Under the pieces are notes generated by a model, which saw nothing but the letters and a program-made list of their open reading frames with translations, had not been told where the DNA came from and did not search any database. Shown here in pieces: positions 52,092 to 61,468 of a stretch of 64,000 nucleotides of DNA. The position numbers were made by a program, and so were the translations under genes. How positions within the stretch are numbered: the stretch's first letter is position 1; every line of letters starts with the position of its first letter. This DNA comes from an uncultured Ignavibacterium sp. Its GTDB lineage: Bacteria; Bacteroidota; Ignavibacteria; Ignavibacteriales; Ignavibacteriaceae. The stretch spans positions 1 to 64,000 of the forward strand of contig CALEBT010000013.1 of NCBI GenBank assembly GCA_937942875.1, read 5' to 3'.

Positions 52092-52225
52092 TAGGGGCTG
52101 TCCAAAAAGTAATTTTGTCATCACGAACGAAGTGAAGTGATCTCATTTTTGAATTAAAAGATAAAGATTGCTTCACTCGAAGACTCGTTCGCAATGACAT
52201 TTTACCTCTTTTGGGACAGCCCCTA
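52092..52225. mobile_element. MITE-like element B (~134 bp)
   Basis: TIRs TAGGGGCTGTCCAAAAAG (left) and CTTTTGGGACAGCCCCTA (right), one mismatch; TIR nearly identical to element A at 12341-12444; inner inverted repeat GTCAT..CGAACGA..AGTGAAG..ATCT. Confidence 0.75.
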
Positions 52226-52248
52226 CAATCGTGAAAAAATCCAATCTT

Positions 52249-54651
52249 TTAATTACTCAATTGCGATTCTTTTAACCTTTTGCTGAATGCTATAAAAAAC
52301 CCAATGACAACTACCAAAACACCGATCCAAACTAAACTTACAAAAGGTTTAATACTTGCGTTAACTACTAAAACCTCTTCTGCTTCTTTTTTTACTGTTT
52401 CTTTTGGTTCGTCCAATTTAGAGAGTGATAACTCTACTCCCTGAGCAGAAAGATTTAATAACTCAACTCTGAGATTTAATTCTTTTGACTCGAATGAAGT
52501 AAACTCAACTTTATCACCACTTTGTTTTCTGTATAAAATGAAAGAGATGTTTTTATTATCTGATATAGCTGATAACACAGCTCCTAATTGAAAATCTCTT
52601 CCTTCCTGCATCGCTTGCATAACATCAGAACCCATTTCAAATTTTTCAAAAGTTAAAGTGATATTTTCATATTTAACAGATTTACCTTTTTCGATTGAAA
52701 CTGAACCTGAGTGGTCGTGATCACCAGTCTGTTCATAACTTAATGGAGCTATATATATATCTTTAGTTGGTAAGACAACAATTGAAGGTTCTCTCATTAA
52801 ACTATTATTATATTCAGCAATATACATTACGGGAGAAGCATTAAATGTTTTACCATCTTTATTCATATTAATATTAAATGCGTATTTAGTAGCATTTTCA
52901 ATCGGTTCATATCCCGTAAAAACCATTTGATATCCAAAAGCTTCTGTTGGTTTACCTTTGACTAAATTTAAAGTTTTTTCATTGCTATAAGCAGAAGAAC
53001 CTATAACACCTAAAATAAAAATTGCCAATCCGATATGTGCAACATAAGCTCCAAGTTTATCAAAATTATTTTTAACGATTTTAATTGCAATTTCTCCGTT
53101 AACTATAATTGTAAATATTGAAGAAAAAGCTAAAAGAATCATCATAATATCATTGACTCCGCCAAACAGTATTATGATAACTGTGACCACCACACTTATT
53201 GCTAAATAGATAACTGACTTACTTAAAAGTTCCTGTGTAGAAGTAGTTTTCCATTTCAATAAAAGGCTTAGACCATTTAATAATCCTACTATTATTGCCA
53301 ATGGAACATGCATTTCATTGTAAAAAGAAATATCAACTGATCGTCCTACAATAGGAGCGGAAGTACCAACAAATACTATTATTGCAGAAGCACATAAAAC
53401 TACTGAAGCTGTAAATAATGATAATTCTCTGGAAAAGAGACCTTCATCCTGCGGGACTTCTGACTTCAAATATTTCCATCTGTAAACTATCAATCCAAGA
53501 CCAAGCAAAGTAAAAGAACTGATGAAAATAATCAGGAATAAATAAGCTAACATTCCCGGATCAACAAATGAATGAACAGAAGCATCACCTAATACACCAC
53601 TTCTTGTAAGGAATGTACTGTATAGGACTAAAATATAAACTAAGATGCTCAGTATCAGATTTGTTTTTGCATATCTGCCAATTCCTTCAGATTGAGATTG
53701 ACTTTTCTTCTGAACCAACATTGTATGAATTGCAGCTACACCAATCAGCCAGGGGATTAAACTTGAGTTTTCTACAGGATCCCAAGCCCAATATCCTCCC
53801 CAACCAAGCATTTCATAAGCCCAATAGCCACCAAGCATTATTCCCAAGCCTAAGATTCCCGTTCCAACTAATAACCACGGGAATGATTGACTTACCCAAT
53901 CTTTATATTCATTTTTCATCAATGCAGAGACTGCAAAAGCAAATGGAACTGTAGCCATTGCAAAACCAATAAATAAAATTGGCGGATGAATCTGCATCCA
54001 GAAATTGAGAAGCTGGGGATTCAAACCTCTTCCATTTACAATAAAAGTATTTGGATCAATTCCATTCTGAACTAAAGAAGCAAAAAGAGTTGAGGAAACC
54101 TGAACATAAGTTGTATTAGTCTGCGGATCGGGGAATAAAAATTGTTGAAGAAATGGAAGATCTAAGTAGATTGAATTTATTGATTTCAAATCAACGAAGA
54201 TTGGATTAACCCAAATGTATTCAAATGGATTTTTAAACCAAGGAGAAACCATAAGAAGTAAAAACGAAATAGCCAAAGTAAAGATTGTCATAACTCTTGG
54301 TTCAAGATCACCTCTCTTTGAAGTATAGGATTGAAGAATGATTCCTACAACAACAGTAAGCAAAATCCATAACATAAAACTGCCTTCCTGACCGCCCCAG
54401 AAAGACGAGAGTAATAGTCCGGTTGATAACGAATTATTGCTGTAACTGAATACATATTTATATTGGTATTGATGCGTTAATAAATAATACCATAAAAAAG
54501 TAGATGCTACAATTACAAAAATTGAACAAAGATGATAAAAAATTCTTGCATAAGAGATAGTATTCCTGTAGCCCTTGAAGTTCAGGAAGTACATAATCAT
54601 TGAAATGATACTAAAAACTAAAGCGAAAGTAAGAATGATGCTTCCAATCAT
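52249..54651 (-). CDS. ccmF: Cytochrome c biogenesis protein CcmF/CcsA-type heme lyase
   Basis: HPPILFIGFAMATVPFAFA, GGYWAYEMLGWGGYWAWDPVENSSLIPWL (WGGYWAWDPVEN tryptophan-rich motif), STFLTRSGVLGDASVHSF. Confidence 0.95.
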   Translation of the reverse strand: MIGSIILTFALVFSIISMIMYFLNFKGYRNTISYARIFYHLCSIFVIVASTFLWYYLLTHQYQYKYVFSYSNNSLSTGLLLSSFWGGQEGSFMLWILLTVVVGIILQSYTSKRGDLEPRVMTIFTLAISFLLLMVSPWFKNPFEYIWVNPIFVDLKSINSIYLDLPFLQQFLFPDPQTNTTYVQVSSTLFASLVQNGIDPNTFIVNGRGLNPQLLNFWMQIHPPILFIGFAMATVPFAFAVSALMKNEYKDWVSQSFPWLLVGTGILGLGIMLGGYWAYEMLGWGGYWAWDPVENSSLIPWLIGVAAIHTMLVQKKSQSQSEGIGRYAKTNLILSILVYILVLYSTFLTRSGVLGDASVHSFVDPGMLAYLFLIIFISSFTLLGLGLIVYRWKYLKSEVPQDEGLFSRELSLFTASVVLCASAIIVFVGTSAPIVGRSVDISFYNEMHVPLAIIVGLLNGLSLLLKWKTTSTQELLSKSVIYLAISVVVTVIIILFGGVNDIMMILLAFSSIFTIIVNGEIAIKIVKNNFDKLGAYVAHIGLAIFILGVIGSSAYSNEKTLNLVKGKPTEAFGYQMVFTGYEPIENATKYAFNINMNKDGKTFNASPVMYIAEYNNSLMREPSIVVLPTKDIYIAPLSYEQTGDHDHSGSVSIEKGKSVKYENITLTFEKFEMGSDVMQAMQEGRDFQLGAVLSAISDNKNISFILYRKQSGDKVEFTSFESKELNLRVELLNLSAQGVELSLSKLDEPKETVKKEAEEVLVVNASIKPFVSLVWIGVLVVVIGFFIAFSKRLKESQLSN

Positions 54652-54691
54652 AAGATCTCCATTTGATTAATAATCATTAACCGTAACATTT

Positions 54692-55084
54692 TTACAAACT
54701 AGATGATTGCGCTGCCGGTTGTTCCTGATATTTGCTGGGACACTTAGTTAAAATATCCTTAGCATAGAAATAGTTATCCTGATAAGAACCTGTTACTACA
54801 ACACTTGTGGCTGATTCGAAATTGTTTGGCATTGCTCCGCGATAAACAACCAACATTTCTTCACCTTTATCATCTTTCATATAAAACTGGAACAAATTGT
54901 TTTCTGAATCATAGGTATATTTTTTTTCTTTAACCCAACTTCCAGTAGCTTTGACTGTTTTATGAGTTGATTTGACTAAAGCCAGATTATTTTCATATTT
55001 AATATTACTTTGAGTAAACAGATATCCCATTATTCCCAAAAACAAAACAATAATAAATCCACCTATGATATATTTATTCTTCAT
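54692..55084 (-). CDS. ccmE: Cytochrome c maturation heme chaperone CcmE
   Basis: 130 aa, N-terminal TM; YRGAMPNNFESATSVVVTGSYQDNYFYAKDILTKCPSKYQ (CcmE C-terminal CPSKY). Confidence 0.9.
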   Translation of the reverse strand: MKNKYIIGGFIIVLFLGIMGYLFTQSNIKYENNLALVKSTHKTVKATGSWVKEKKYTYDSENNLFQFYMKDDKGEEMLVVYRGAMPNNFESATSVVVTGSYQDNYFYAKDILTKCPSKYQEQPAAQSSSL

Positions 55085-55223
55085 TGTTTTCTCCTTTCAT
55101 TTCATTTTCGATTGATTTAATTCTCCTATCCATTCCTAAAAGATAAAAGAATATACCAGTCCATACAATTAAAACAATTATCATTACAATATAAATTGCA
55201 TTATCCGTTAAAAATTGAATCAC
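55074..55223 (-). CDS. ccmD: CcmD-like small membrane protein (49 aa; GTG start), absent from the ORF track
   Basis: MIQFLTDNAIYIVMIIVLIVWTGIFFYLLGMDRRIKSIENEMKGENNEE: one TM then a charged DRR tail, between ccmC and ccmE. Overlaps the ccmC end by 23 nt and the ccmE start by 11 nt. Confidence 0.8.
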   Translation of the reverse strand: MIQFLTDNAIYIVMIIVLIVWTGIFFYLLGMDRRIKSIENEMKGENNEE

Positions 55224-55926
55224 GCACTACCTCAATATTTTTTTGTAATTTCTCTTTAATTAAAATTGATTTATAGCCAATGTTCCACATCCAAAAATAG
55301 AGAATTGTAAAAGCAATCAGTGATAAGAAAAATATAAGCAACATATTCTCATTCATTTTAAAGTTAACAATCGGACCAGATGTTTCATCATCAGCAGAGC
55401 CAGGATGCAAACCAGTCATAATTCTTGGCATAATGAAAATAAAAAATGGCACGGTAACAAAAGCAATTATCGAATAAACTGAGGAAAGAGTTGCTCTTTT
55501 TTCTTCCGATTCTATAGAAGAACGTAATGCAAACCACGCGCCATAAATCAGTAGAAGTGCAAAAATACTGGTTTGTCTTGGGTCCCAACTCCAGAATGCA
55601 CCCCAGGCAAATTTTGCCCAAACAGCACCTGTAACTGTAGCAAGAATACAGAAAATTATTCCTAATTGATTAGCGACATACGCTTTAACATCATCATTAA
55701 GATTTTTGTTTTTAAGATATCGGAAACCATAAATACAAGACATTAAAAATGCAATCACTGTCAACCAGGCAGTTGGTACGTGAAAGAAAATGATTTTAGC
55801 ATTCTCTCCTAATCCGGGAATAAAAGGGAATTCATACCAAACTGATGGTTTGTCAACTATTGGAAATGTAATTCCAGCAATAGAGACAAAAGCCATTAAA
55901 ACAAATAAAAATATTTTCCAGTACAT
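55201..55926 (-). CDS. ccmC: Cytochrome c biogenesis protein CcmC (CcsA-like)
   Basis: HVPTAWLTVIAFLMSCIYGF; WAKFAWGAFWSWDPRQTSIFALLLIYGAWFALRSSIE. Confidence 0.94.
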   Translation of the reverse strand: MYWKIFLFVLMAFVSIAGITFPIVDKPSVWYEFPFIPGLGENAKIIFFHVPTAWLTVIAFLMSCIYGFRYLKNKNLNDDVKAYVANQLGIIFCILATVTGAVWAKFAWGAFWSWDPRQTSIFALLLIYGAWFALRSSIESEEKRATLSSVYSIIAFVTVPFFIFIMPRIMTGLHPGSADDETSGPIVNFKMNENMLLIFFLSLIAFTILYFWMWNIGYKSILIKEKLQKNIEVVRDSIFNG

Positions 55927-55957
55927 AATTTTTAGTATTCAGATTATTTATAATTAG

Positions 55958-56623
55958 TTACTCTTTCCAAATAAAATCGAATAAAAGATACGAAACTGTA
56001 ATCATTATGCCATCATAACTAACAACTATTGCTAATTCATAAAGAGCATTTGCAAAGCTTGTGCCATCAAAACAAAAAATTGTCAGTTGGACACAAGTCA
56101 AAATTAGCGGCAATAAAACCGGAAATGAAAGGACAGGATACAGTGTTCCTTTCGAGCCAGCTTTTGCAATAATTGATGCAATTATTGTTGATGAAATTGC
56201 AAGTCCGATATTGCCAAAAATAAATGTGACTAAAAATAAAACGAAATTATTAATCACAAAACCCTCAAAAAATGCCGCATAAATGAGAGTAATGATTACA
56301 TTGATAAAAAAAGTCAGAATCAGATTGAATAAAAGTTTTCCTGAAAAAATGGTGTCGGGAGAAGCAATTAGCTGTAAGGTAAGTGTTGTCCCTTTTTCTT
56401 CTTCGGAAACAAATGCTCTTGAAAGACCACTCATTGCCGAGAAAAAAATCACAACCCAGTATAAACCAGCAGTAAGTTCAGGCTGAATTTTCTCATTTCC
56501 GATAGAAAAAAGTATAACACTTATCGCAACTAATATAAACATCACCAAAGCATTTATTGCGTATCTGGTTCTTAGCTCAGATTTAATATCCTTTAAAAAT
56601 AAACTGTAAGATTTAGTAATCAT
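55958..56623 (-). CDS. ccmB: Heme exporter CcmB
   Basis: Six-TM protein; FSAMSGLSRAFVSEEEKGTTLTLQLIASPDTIFSGKLLFNL; position between ccmA and ccmC. Confidence 0.92.
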   Translation of the reverse strand: MITKSYSLFLKDIKSELRTRYAINALVMFILVAISVILFSIGNEKIQPELTAGLYWVVIFFSAMSGLSRAFVSEEEKGTTLTLQLIASPDTIFSGKLLFNLILTFFINVIITLIYAAFFEGFVINNFVLFLVTFIFGNIGLAISSTIIASIIAKAGSKGTLYPVLSFPVLLPLILTCVQLTIFCFDGTSFANALYELAIVVSYDGIMITVSYLLFDFIWKE

Positions 56624-56633
56624 TAAAATTCAG

Positions 56634-57263
56634 TTATTTATAATTTTCTAAATAAATAATATCACCACACATTCTTAAGTCTTGCTCTTCATTTGAAGCA
56701 ATAATTACTATATGATTTTTAGAATATTCATCCAAAATTGTATAAACGGAATCTTTGCCCTCACTATCAAGATTAGAGGTTGGTTCATCCAAAAGTAATA
56801 ACCCGGGTTTGTGCATAAGAGCAAAAACATATTTCAAACGTTGTTTCATTCCTGATGAATAAGTTTTCACAATATCTTTCCTGCGATTGTATAAATTCAT
56901 TTTCCCGAAGAGCATTCTGATGTATTCCGAATCGTATTTAATCCCTCTGATTTTAGAAAAGATTTTTAGGTTTTCCTCAGCAGAAAATTCCTCATAAAGT
57001 ATTAGATAAGGAGAAACAAATCCGATATGGTTAAACAATTCATCACCAGTTATTTTAATTCCATTTAATAAGTGAACTATTTGCCCTTTATTTGGCGAAA
57101 GAACTCCGGCAATAATTTTCATAAAAGTGGATTTACCAGAACCATTATTCCCCGAAATTCCAAGAACAGTATTAGAACTGATTGAATAATTGATATTCTG
57201 AAAGATTAACCTTCTTCCAAAATTTTTTGAAAGATTTTTTATTTCAAGTGAATAACTATTCAT
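56634..57263 (-). CDS. ccmA: ABC transporter ATPase CcmA
   Basis: GISGNNGSGKSTFMKIIAGV, TYSSGMKQRLKYVFALMHKPGLLLLDEPTSNLD. Confidence 0.9.
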   Translation of the reverse strand: MNSYSLEIKNLSKNFGRRLIFQNINYSISSNTVLGISGNNGSGKSTFMKIIAGVLSPNKGQIVHLLNGIKITGDELFNHIGFVSPYLILYEEFSAEENLKIFSKIRGIKYDSEYIRMLFGKMNLYNRRKDIVKTYSSGMKQRLKYVFALMHKPGLLLLDEPTSNLDSEGKDSVYTILDEYSKNHIVIIASNEEQDLRMCGDIIYLENYK

Positions 57264-58929
57264 TCAGGATTACGATTTTATCTTTGAAAACTTTATCACT
57301 CACTCTTACCGAGATGAAATATACTCCTGAAGGGACATCTTTTCCACTATTATCTTTCAAATTCCATTTTATTCCTTTTGCACCATTTGGTAAAAAAACA
57401 AGTTTCTGAAAATCATTATAGATAAGTTTCATTGAAGAAGAATAAACATAAAATTCAACTCCATCCAGAAAACTTTTATTAAACTGAATATTTAAGAACT
57501 TTCCCAGAACATAATTTTCACCAAAACGGAATGGATTAGGGAAAGCAAATAATTCCTTCTGATTTATCTGAGGATTGAAGGTAGTATCTCCATTTACTAC
57601 TATATCATTAAGAATTTCTGAAACATTGTAAAATGATTGATGAAAAGGATTTAACGTTTCAAAATCTGCCGAAAAAATGCCCGCAAGTTTTCTTACACCT
57701 TTGGCTGTGTCATTATAAAGTGAATAAATAAAAGGAAAAGTTTTATCAATACTATCTATTCCGCTCGCAATATCAGAATTAGATAAAATTACCAACAAAG
57801 TATCTAAACCTGAATTAACCTTTAAATAAAAATTTGTAGTAGCCCTACTTCTCATAGCATAAGAACGTGATGGCGGAGTAAATGGCATTGGATCGGTCGT
57901 TCTAATCATAGGATAATTAGCTGCCTCTTTGTAATATCTGCCTGGGAAATTTCTATATCCTGTAAAGTAATTCCAAATTCCGAATTTATTCAACTGATCT
58001 TTAAAAGTTGAACCTCTTTCATTTATTGCCAACGCAATAGAAGTTAAAGCCCGGTTATTTGGCATTAGTTCCCATATTCTCTTAAGTATCTGATAATCAA
58101 AATTATTTTGAAGAAAGATATTCCACAAAGAAAGGTTGTATCCGTTATTCAGTAAAAATGGACGGGTAGGATTATTAAAGTAATCAGGTAAATAAAAATA
58201 ATAATCGTTAATGTCGTCAAATACAAATTCTTCCATAGCAGTAGAAGTAATCTCATAGTAAAATATATCTGCTTCCCTATAGATATAATTCCCAATCTGA
58301 ATAGCGTGATGAAACTCGTGAGCAACAGTCACTTTTGCACCATTTATTCCGGAAGTCGGATATCCAAAATAATCATTATCAATTACTGTGAAGCTTGTGT
58401 AGCGCTCATTTCCAAGCGGAGTTTCAGGTTGGGTAAAGCCATAATAATCTGCACCAAGATTGGTGATGTAAATATCAAACTTATTATCTCCTCCCATTCC
58501 ATTATCCGGAGGCGGAGGTGGATAACCGAGAAAGTTAACTTCAAATTCATAGACAGAATCGAGCGCCGCAGCAAGTTCAGTTAAAGAATATCCTGGTGCA
58601 TTTGCACCCGTTTGATCATAATGAATTCTGAAATATCCTTTTGGTGTAACAATACTTGTTTGTAAAGGAGGTCGTTGAAGCAGAATTTTCAATACATCTT
58701 GCTGCTCGGGTAAAAATTTATTAAAATTAGTAAAAACTGAAGCGGCTAATCCAAAACCACATTTTTTCTGATCCTGAGAAATAATTATTGGTTTTTCCCC
58801 AACTTGCTCCTTTGTTCTGATAAATACATATAAATTATACAGAGAATCCAACTGACTTTGAGATAGATTCTGTCCAATGATTTCTGAAACTGATATAAAA
58901 AGAAAAAGTAATAATAGTTTATTTATCAA
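57256..58929 (-). CDS. Secreted putative zinc metalloprotease with C-terminal sorting-like domain
   Basis: Signal peptide; VTVAHEFHHAIQIGNY (HExxH); C-terminal FAFPNPFRFGENYVLG...VPSGVYFISVRVSDKVFKDKIVILNE. Confidence 0.8.
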   Translation of the reverse strand: MINKLLLLFLFISVSEIIGQNLSQSQLDSLYNLYVFIRTKEQVGEKPIIISQDQKKCGFGLAASVFTNFNKFLPEQQDVLKILLQRPPLQTSIVTPKGYFRIHYDQTGANAPGYSLTELAAALDSVYEFEVNFLGYPPPPPDNGMGGDNKFDIYITNLGADYYGFTQPETPLGNERYTSFTVIDNDYFGYPTSGINGAKVTVAHEFHHAIQIGNYIYREADIFYYEITSTAMEEFVFDDINDYYFYLPDYFNNPTRPFLLNNGYNLSLWNIFLQNNFDYQILKRIWELMPNNRALTSIALAINERGSTFKDQLNKFGIWNYFTGYRNFPGRYYKEAANYPMIRTTDPMPFTPPSRSYAMRSRATTNFYLKVNSGLDTLLVILSNSDIASGIDSIDKTFPFIYSLYNDTAKGVRKLAGIFSADFETLNPFHQSFYNVSEILNDIVVNGDTTFNPQINQKELFAFPNPFRFGENYVLGKFLNIQFNKSFLDGVEFYVYSSSMKLIYNDFQKLVFLPNGAKGIKWNLKDNSGKDVPSGVYFISVRVSDKVFKDKIVILNE

Positions 58930-61049
58930 TTCAACTGCCTTATTTTAATTTTTTGATCGTAGGAATCAATAAAAATCAAATGTTTATTTTTTTTATCTAA
59001 TTTGGTAACTGCAAACTTCGCCACATTAACATCTTTAAATACTGTTTTGATTATCAATTTGCTCAATCTTTTTACATAAATAATTCTGAATATCTGATTC
59101 AACTCTGAATCATAAAAGTAAAGAAACCCTTCATTATCTGAAATCAAAGGTCTCTCTGAGAGTAAAGAGTGATTTGTCAGCAATTCAGACTTTATTAAAA
59201 CATTTAAATCACGGCTAAAAATAAGTAAATATTTCTTATCTGAAATTTGCATAAGTGAGGAGAAATAGTCATAATTTTTTACTTGTTTTGAAATACTGTT
59301 AAAAAGTTTAATGTCTTCTTTAACATCAATTGAATACAATTTTTTTTCTTGTTTACTATCAAACAAATAGTTTACTGAATTAAGAGTATATGATGAATCT
59401 GATTTATTCCAATAAAGAATTTTATTTTCATTTTCTGATAAAATATTAGCAGATAGAAAATTATCAGTAACAAGTGGATATTTAATTAAATTATATTTTT
59501 TATCGAGAGACAATTTTAATATTCCATAATTGAGTTCATTTCCTTTTGAATACAAGATTTTTATTTCTCCTGAACCATTAACATTCGAACTCCACAAATC
59601 CTGAATTTTCCCTTCAGCATAAACAAAATTCTTTTTGAGCCTGAAACTTGTAAAATCTATTTCAATAATTTCTATTAAACGTTCATTGAGTGAGTAACAA
59701 TACAAAATGATTTCAGTTGCTGATTTTCGTATAATAAATATTTCCGAATGAACACCTTTTAAATCCAATTGAAATAATTCAGAAGGTATTCCCCTATTAT
59801 TTCTCAAAATAAATTTTAGCTTATTATCAAATCTGTCAATGAAAATTAAGTCCAAAAGACTATTGTTATTAAGATCAAAAGTCTGTAATCCAAAGGGTTT
59901 TATACCATAGATCAGGTTTACATCTTTATTAAATGAAGCAAATTCCGAAACTATTTTAATCCTGCCATTCTTTGAAATACTGGCAACTCCGTAAATAAAT
60001 CTTGAAAAGAAAGGAATCAATTCGTCAATCTGACTTTCAAAGTCAAAAATAATTTCTTCAAAAAAATCATTTGAATTTTTTGCAAATAAGACAGATAAAT
60101 AATTACCGGAGGATGAATGACAAATAATATCAAAGTTACCATCGTGATTAAAATCTCCGACTGTAAAATTTGATATAGCAGAAGAGGTCCTAATTAAAAT
60201 AGATTGATTAAAGACACTTAAATTGTCACCAAAGTAAATCAGCAAACCATTATCTGTCGAAAAGATCAAATCTTTATATCCATCAAAATTGATATCAATT
60301 ATCTGAAATTTATTTACGTTTTGATTGATATAAAGTTTTCTTTCTATCTGAAATCTTTCACCATCTTTATTATAAATAAAGAAAAGATTTTGAGAGATTA
60401 AATCGTAGGCAAGAATATCAATATATTCATCCCCATTTATATCAAAGAAAAATGCATCAAGAAATGAATGGTTTTTGAATAATTTTCTCTCAACCAATTG
60501 GTTATTTGATTCCGAAATTATTGATAAACCCTCAAAAGCTTCTCCTGAGATTAAATAATCATTTGACTTGTCCAAATCAACATCTGCAACATCAATTTTA
60601 TTCGGGTAAGAACTCATTTTAATAGTCTTTGTAATACGAGGATAACCATATTGGTTGAAATTTATTAGTCCGAACATCCGGGATTTTCTTGAAGAAAAAG
60701 CGTATTCTATTATTTGATTTTGCGAATTATAAATTGGTTTAAAGAAATTAGGTTCAAATCTCAAAAGTAATTTACGGGGTTTTGAAAATTTAAGATTTGG
60801 CTGACCCGTTAATAAATAAGCTGTTTTATTTTCCTGATTATAAACAAGAAGGTCAGAATAAGAATCTTTGTTATAGTTCAAACTAAAAAATCTGTTTTGA
60901 CCTGCTATAATTTCAAATTCAGAAAAATTCGTAAAACCATTAATTGGAATTTGAGCATATAACAGATTAGATAGAAGAATCAGAGGAAATAAAAAACTAA
61001 ATATTTTTAGATCTGTTTTTAAGTCTATCTTCTCTTCTCCTGAGTGCAT
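58926..61049 (-). CDS. Secreted FG-GAP/VCBS-repeat protein
   Basis: Track ORF 58926-61190; likely start MHSGEEKIDLKTDLKIFSFLFPLILLSNLLYAQ. Repeats such as NDYLISG, YIDILAYD, YKDLIFSTDNG, FTVGDFNHDGNFDIICHSSSG. Confidence 0.72.
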   Translation of the reverse strand: MHSGEEKIDLKTDLKIFSFLFPLILLSNLLYAQIPINGFTNFSEFEIIAGQNRFFSLNYNKDSYSDLLVYNQENKTAYLLTGQPNLKFSKPRKLLLRFEPNFFKPIYNSQNQIIEYAFSSRKSRMFGLINFNQYGYPRITKTIKMSSYPNKIDVADVDLDKSNDYLISGEAFEGLSIISESNNQLVERKLFKNHSFLDAFFFDINGDEYIDILAYDLISQNLFFIYNKDGERFQIERKLYINQNVNKFQIIDINFDGYKDLIFSTDNGLLIYFGDNLSVFNQSILIRTSSAISNFTVGDFNHDGNFDIICHSSSGNYLSVLFAKNSNDFFEEIIFDFESQIDELIPFFSRFIYGVASISKNGRIKIVSEFASFNKDVNLIYGIKPFGLQTFDLNNNSLLDLIFIDRFDNKLKFILRNNRGIPSELFQLDLKGVHSEIFIIRKSATEIILYCYSLNERLIEIIEIDFTSFRLKKNFVYAEGKIQDLWSSNVNGSGEIKILYSKGNELNYGILKLSLDKKYNLIKYPLVTDNFLSANILSENENKILYWNKSDSSYTLNSVNYLFDSKQEKKLYSIDVKEDIKLFNSISKQVKNYDYFSSLMQISDKKYLLIFSRDLNVLIKSELLTNHSLLSERPLISDNEGFLYFYDSELNQIFRIIYVKRLSKLIIKTVFKDVNVAKFAVTKLDKKNKHLIFIDSYDQKIKIRQLN

Positions 61050-61464
61050 CCTCAAATCGTCTGATTTCATCCTCTGTTTCAGGAGTAATCTGGTCAACTG
61101 GAACTGGTTTTTCATTCTCGTCAACAGCAACGAATGTAAGGTAAGCTGTATTTGTGTGAATTTTTGTCCCAAGTCTGAAGTTCTGAGCATAAACTTTTAC
61201 ACCGACTTCCATAGAAGTTTTAAATACTCTATTTACTGAAGCAATTAAAGTAACAGCGTCACCAAGTTTTATTGGATGATGGAAATCAATTCTATCAACT
61301 GAAGCGGTAACACATATTTTATTTGCGTGTTTTGCTGCACTCAAAGCAGCACAAATATCAATCCAATGCATTAATTGTCCGCCAAGCAAATTACCAAGCT
61401 GATTAGTGTGATTGGGTAGCACTAATTCTGTCATTTCAATCTGAGAATTTCCAACGTTTTTCAT
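60997..61464 (-). CDS. Acyl-CoA thioesterase (hotdog fold, BACH/YciA-like)
   Basis: MTELVLPNHTNQLGNLLGGQLMHWIDICAALSAAKHAN...VDRIDFHHPIKLGDAVTLIASV. Confidence 0.93.
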   Translation of the reverse strand: MKNVGNSQIEMTELVLPNHTNQLGNLLGGQLMHWIDICAALSAAKHANKICVTASVDRIDFHHPIKLGDAVTLIASVNRVFKTSMEVGVKVYAQNFRLGTKIHTNTAYLTFVAVDENEKPVPVDQITPETEDEIRRFEDALRRREDRLKNRSKNI

Positions 61465-61468
61465 AAAA

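Noticed and set aside
51952-52200. Minus-strand 82-aa ORF across the end of kamA
   Set aside because: Composed of antisense kamA and MITE-like element B; explained by the repeat.
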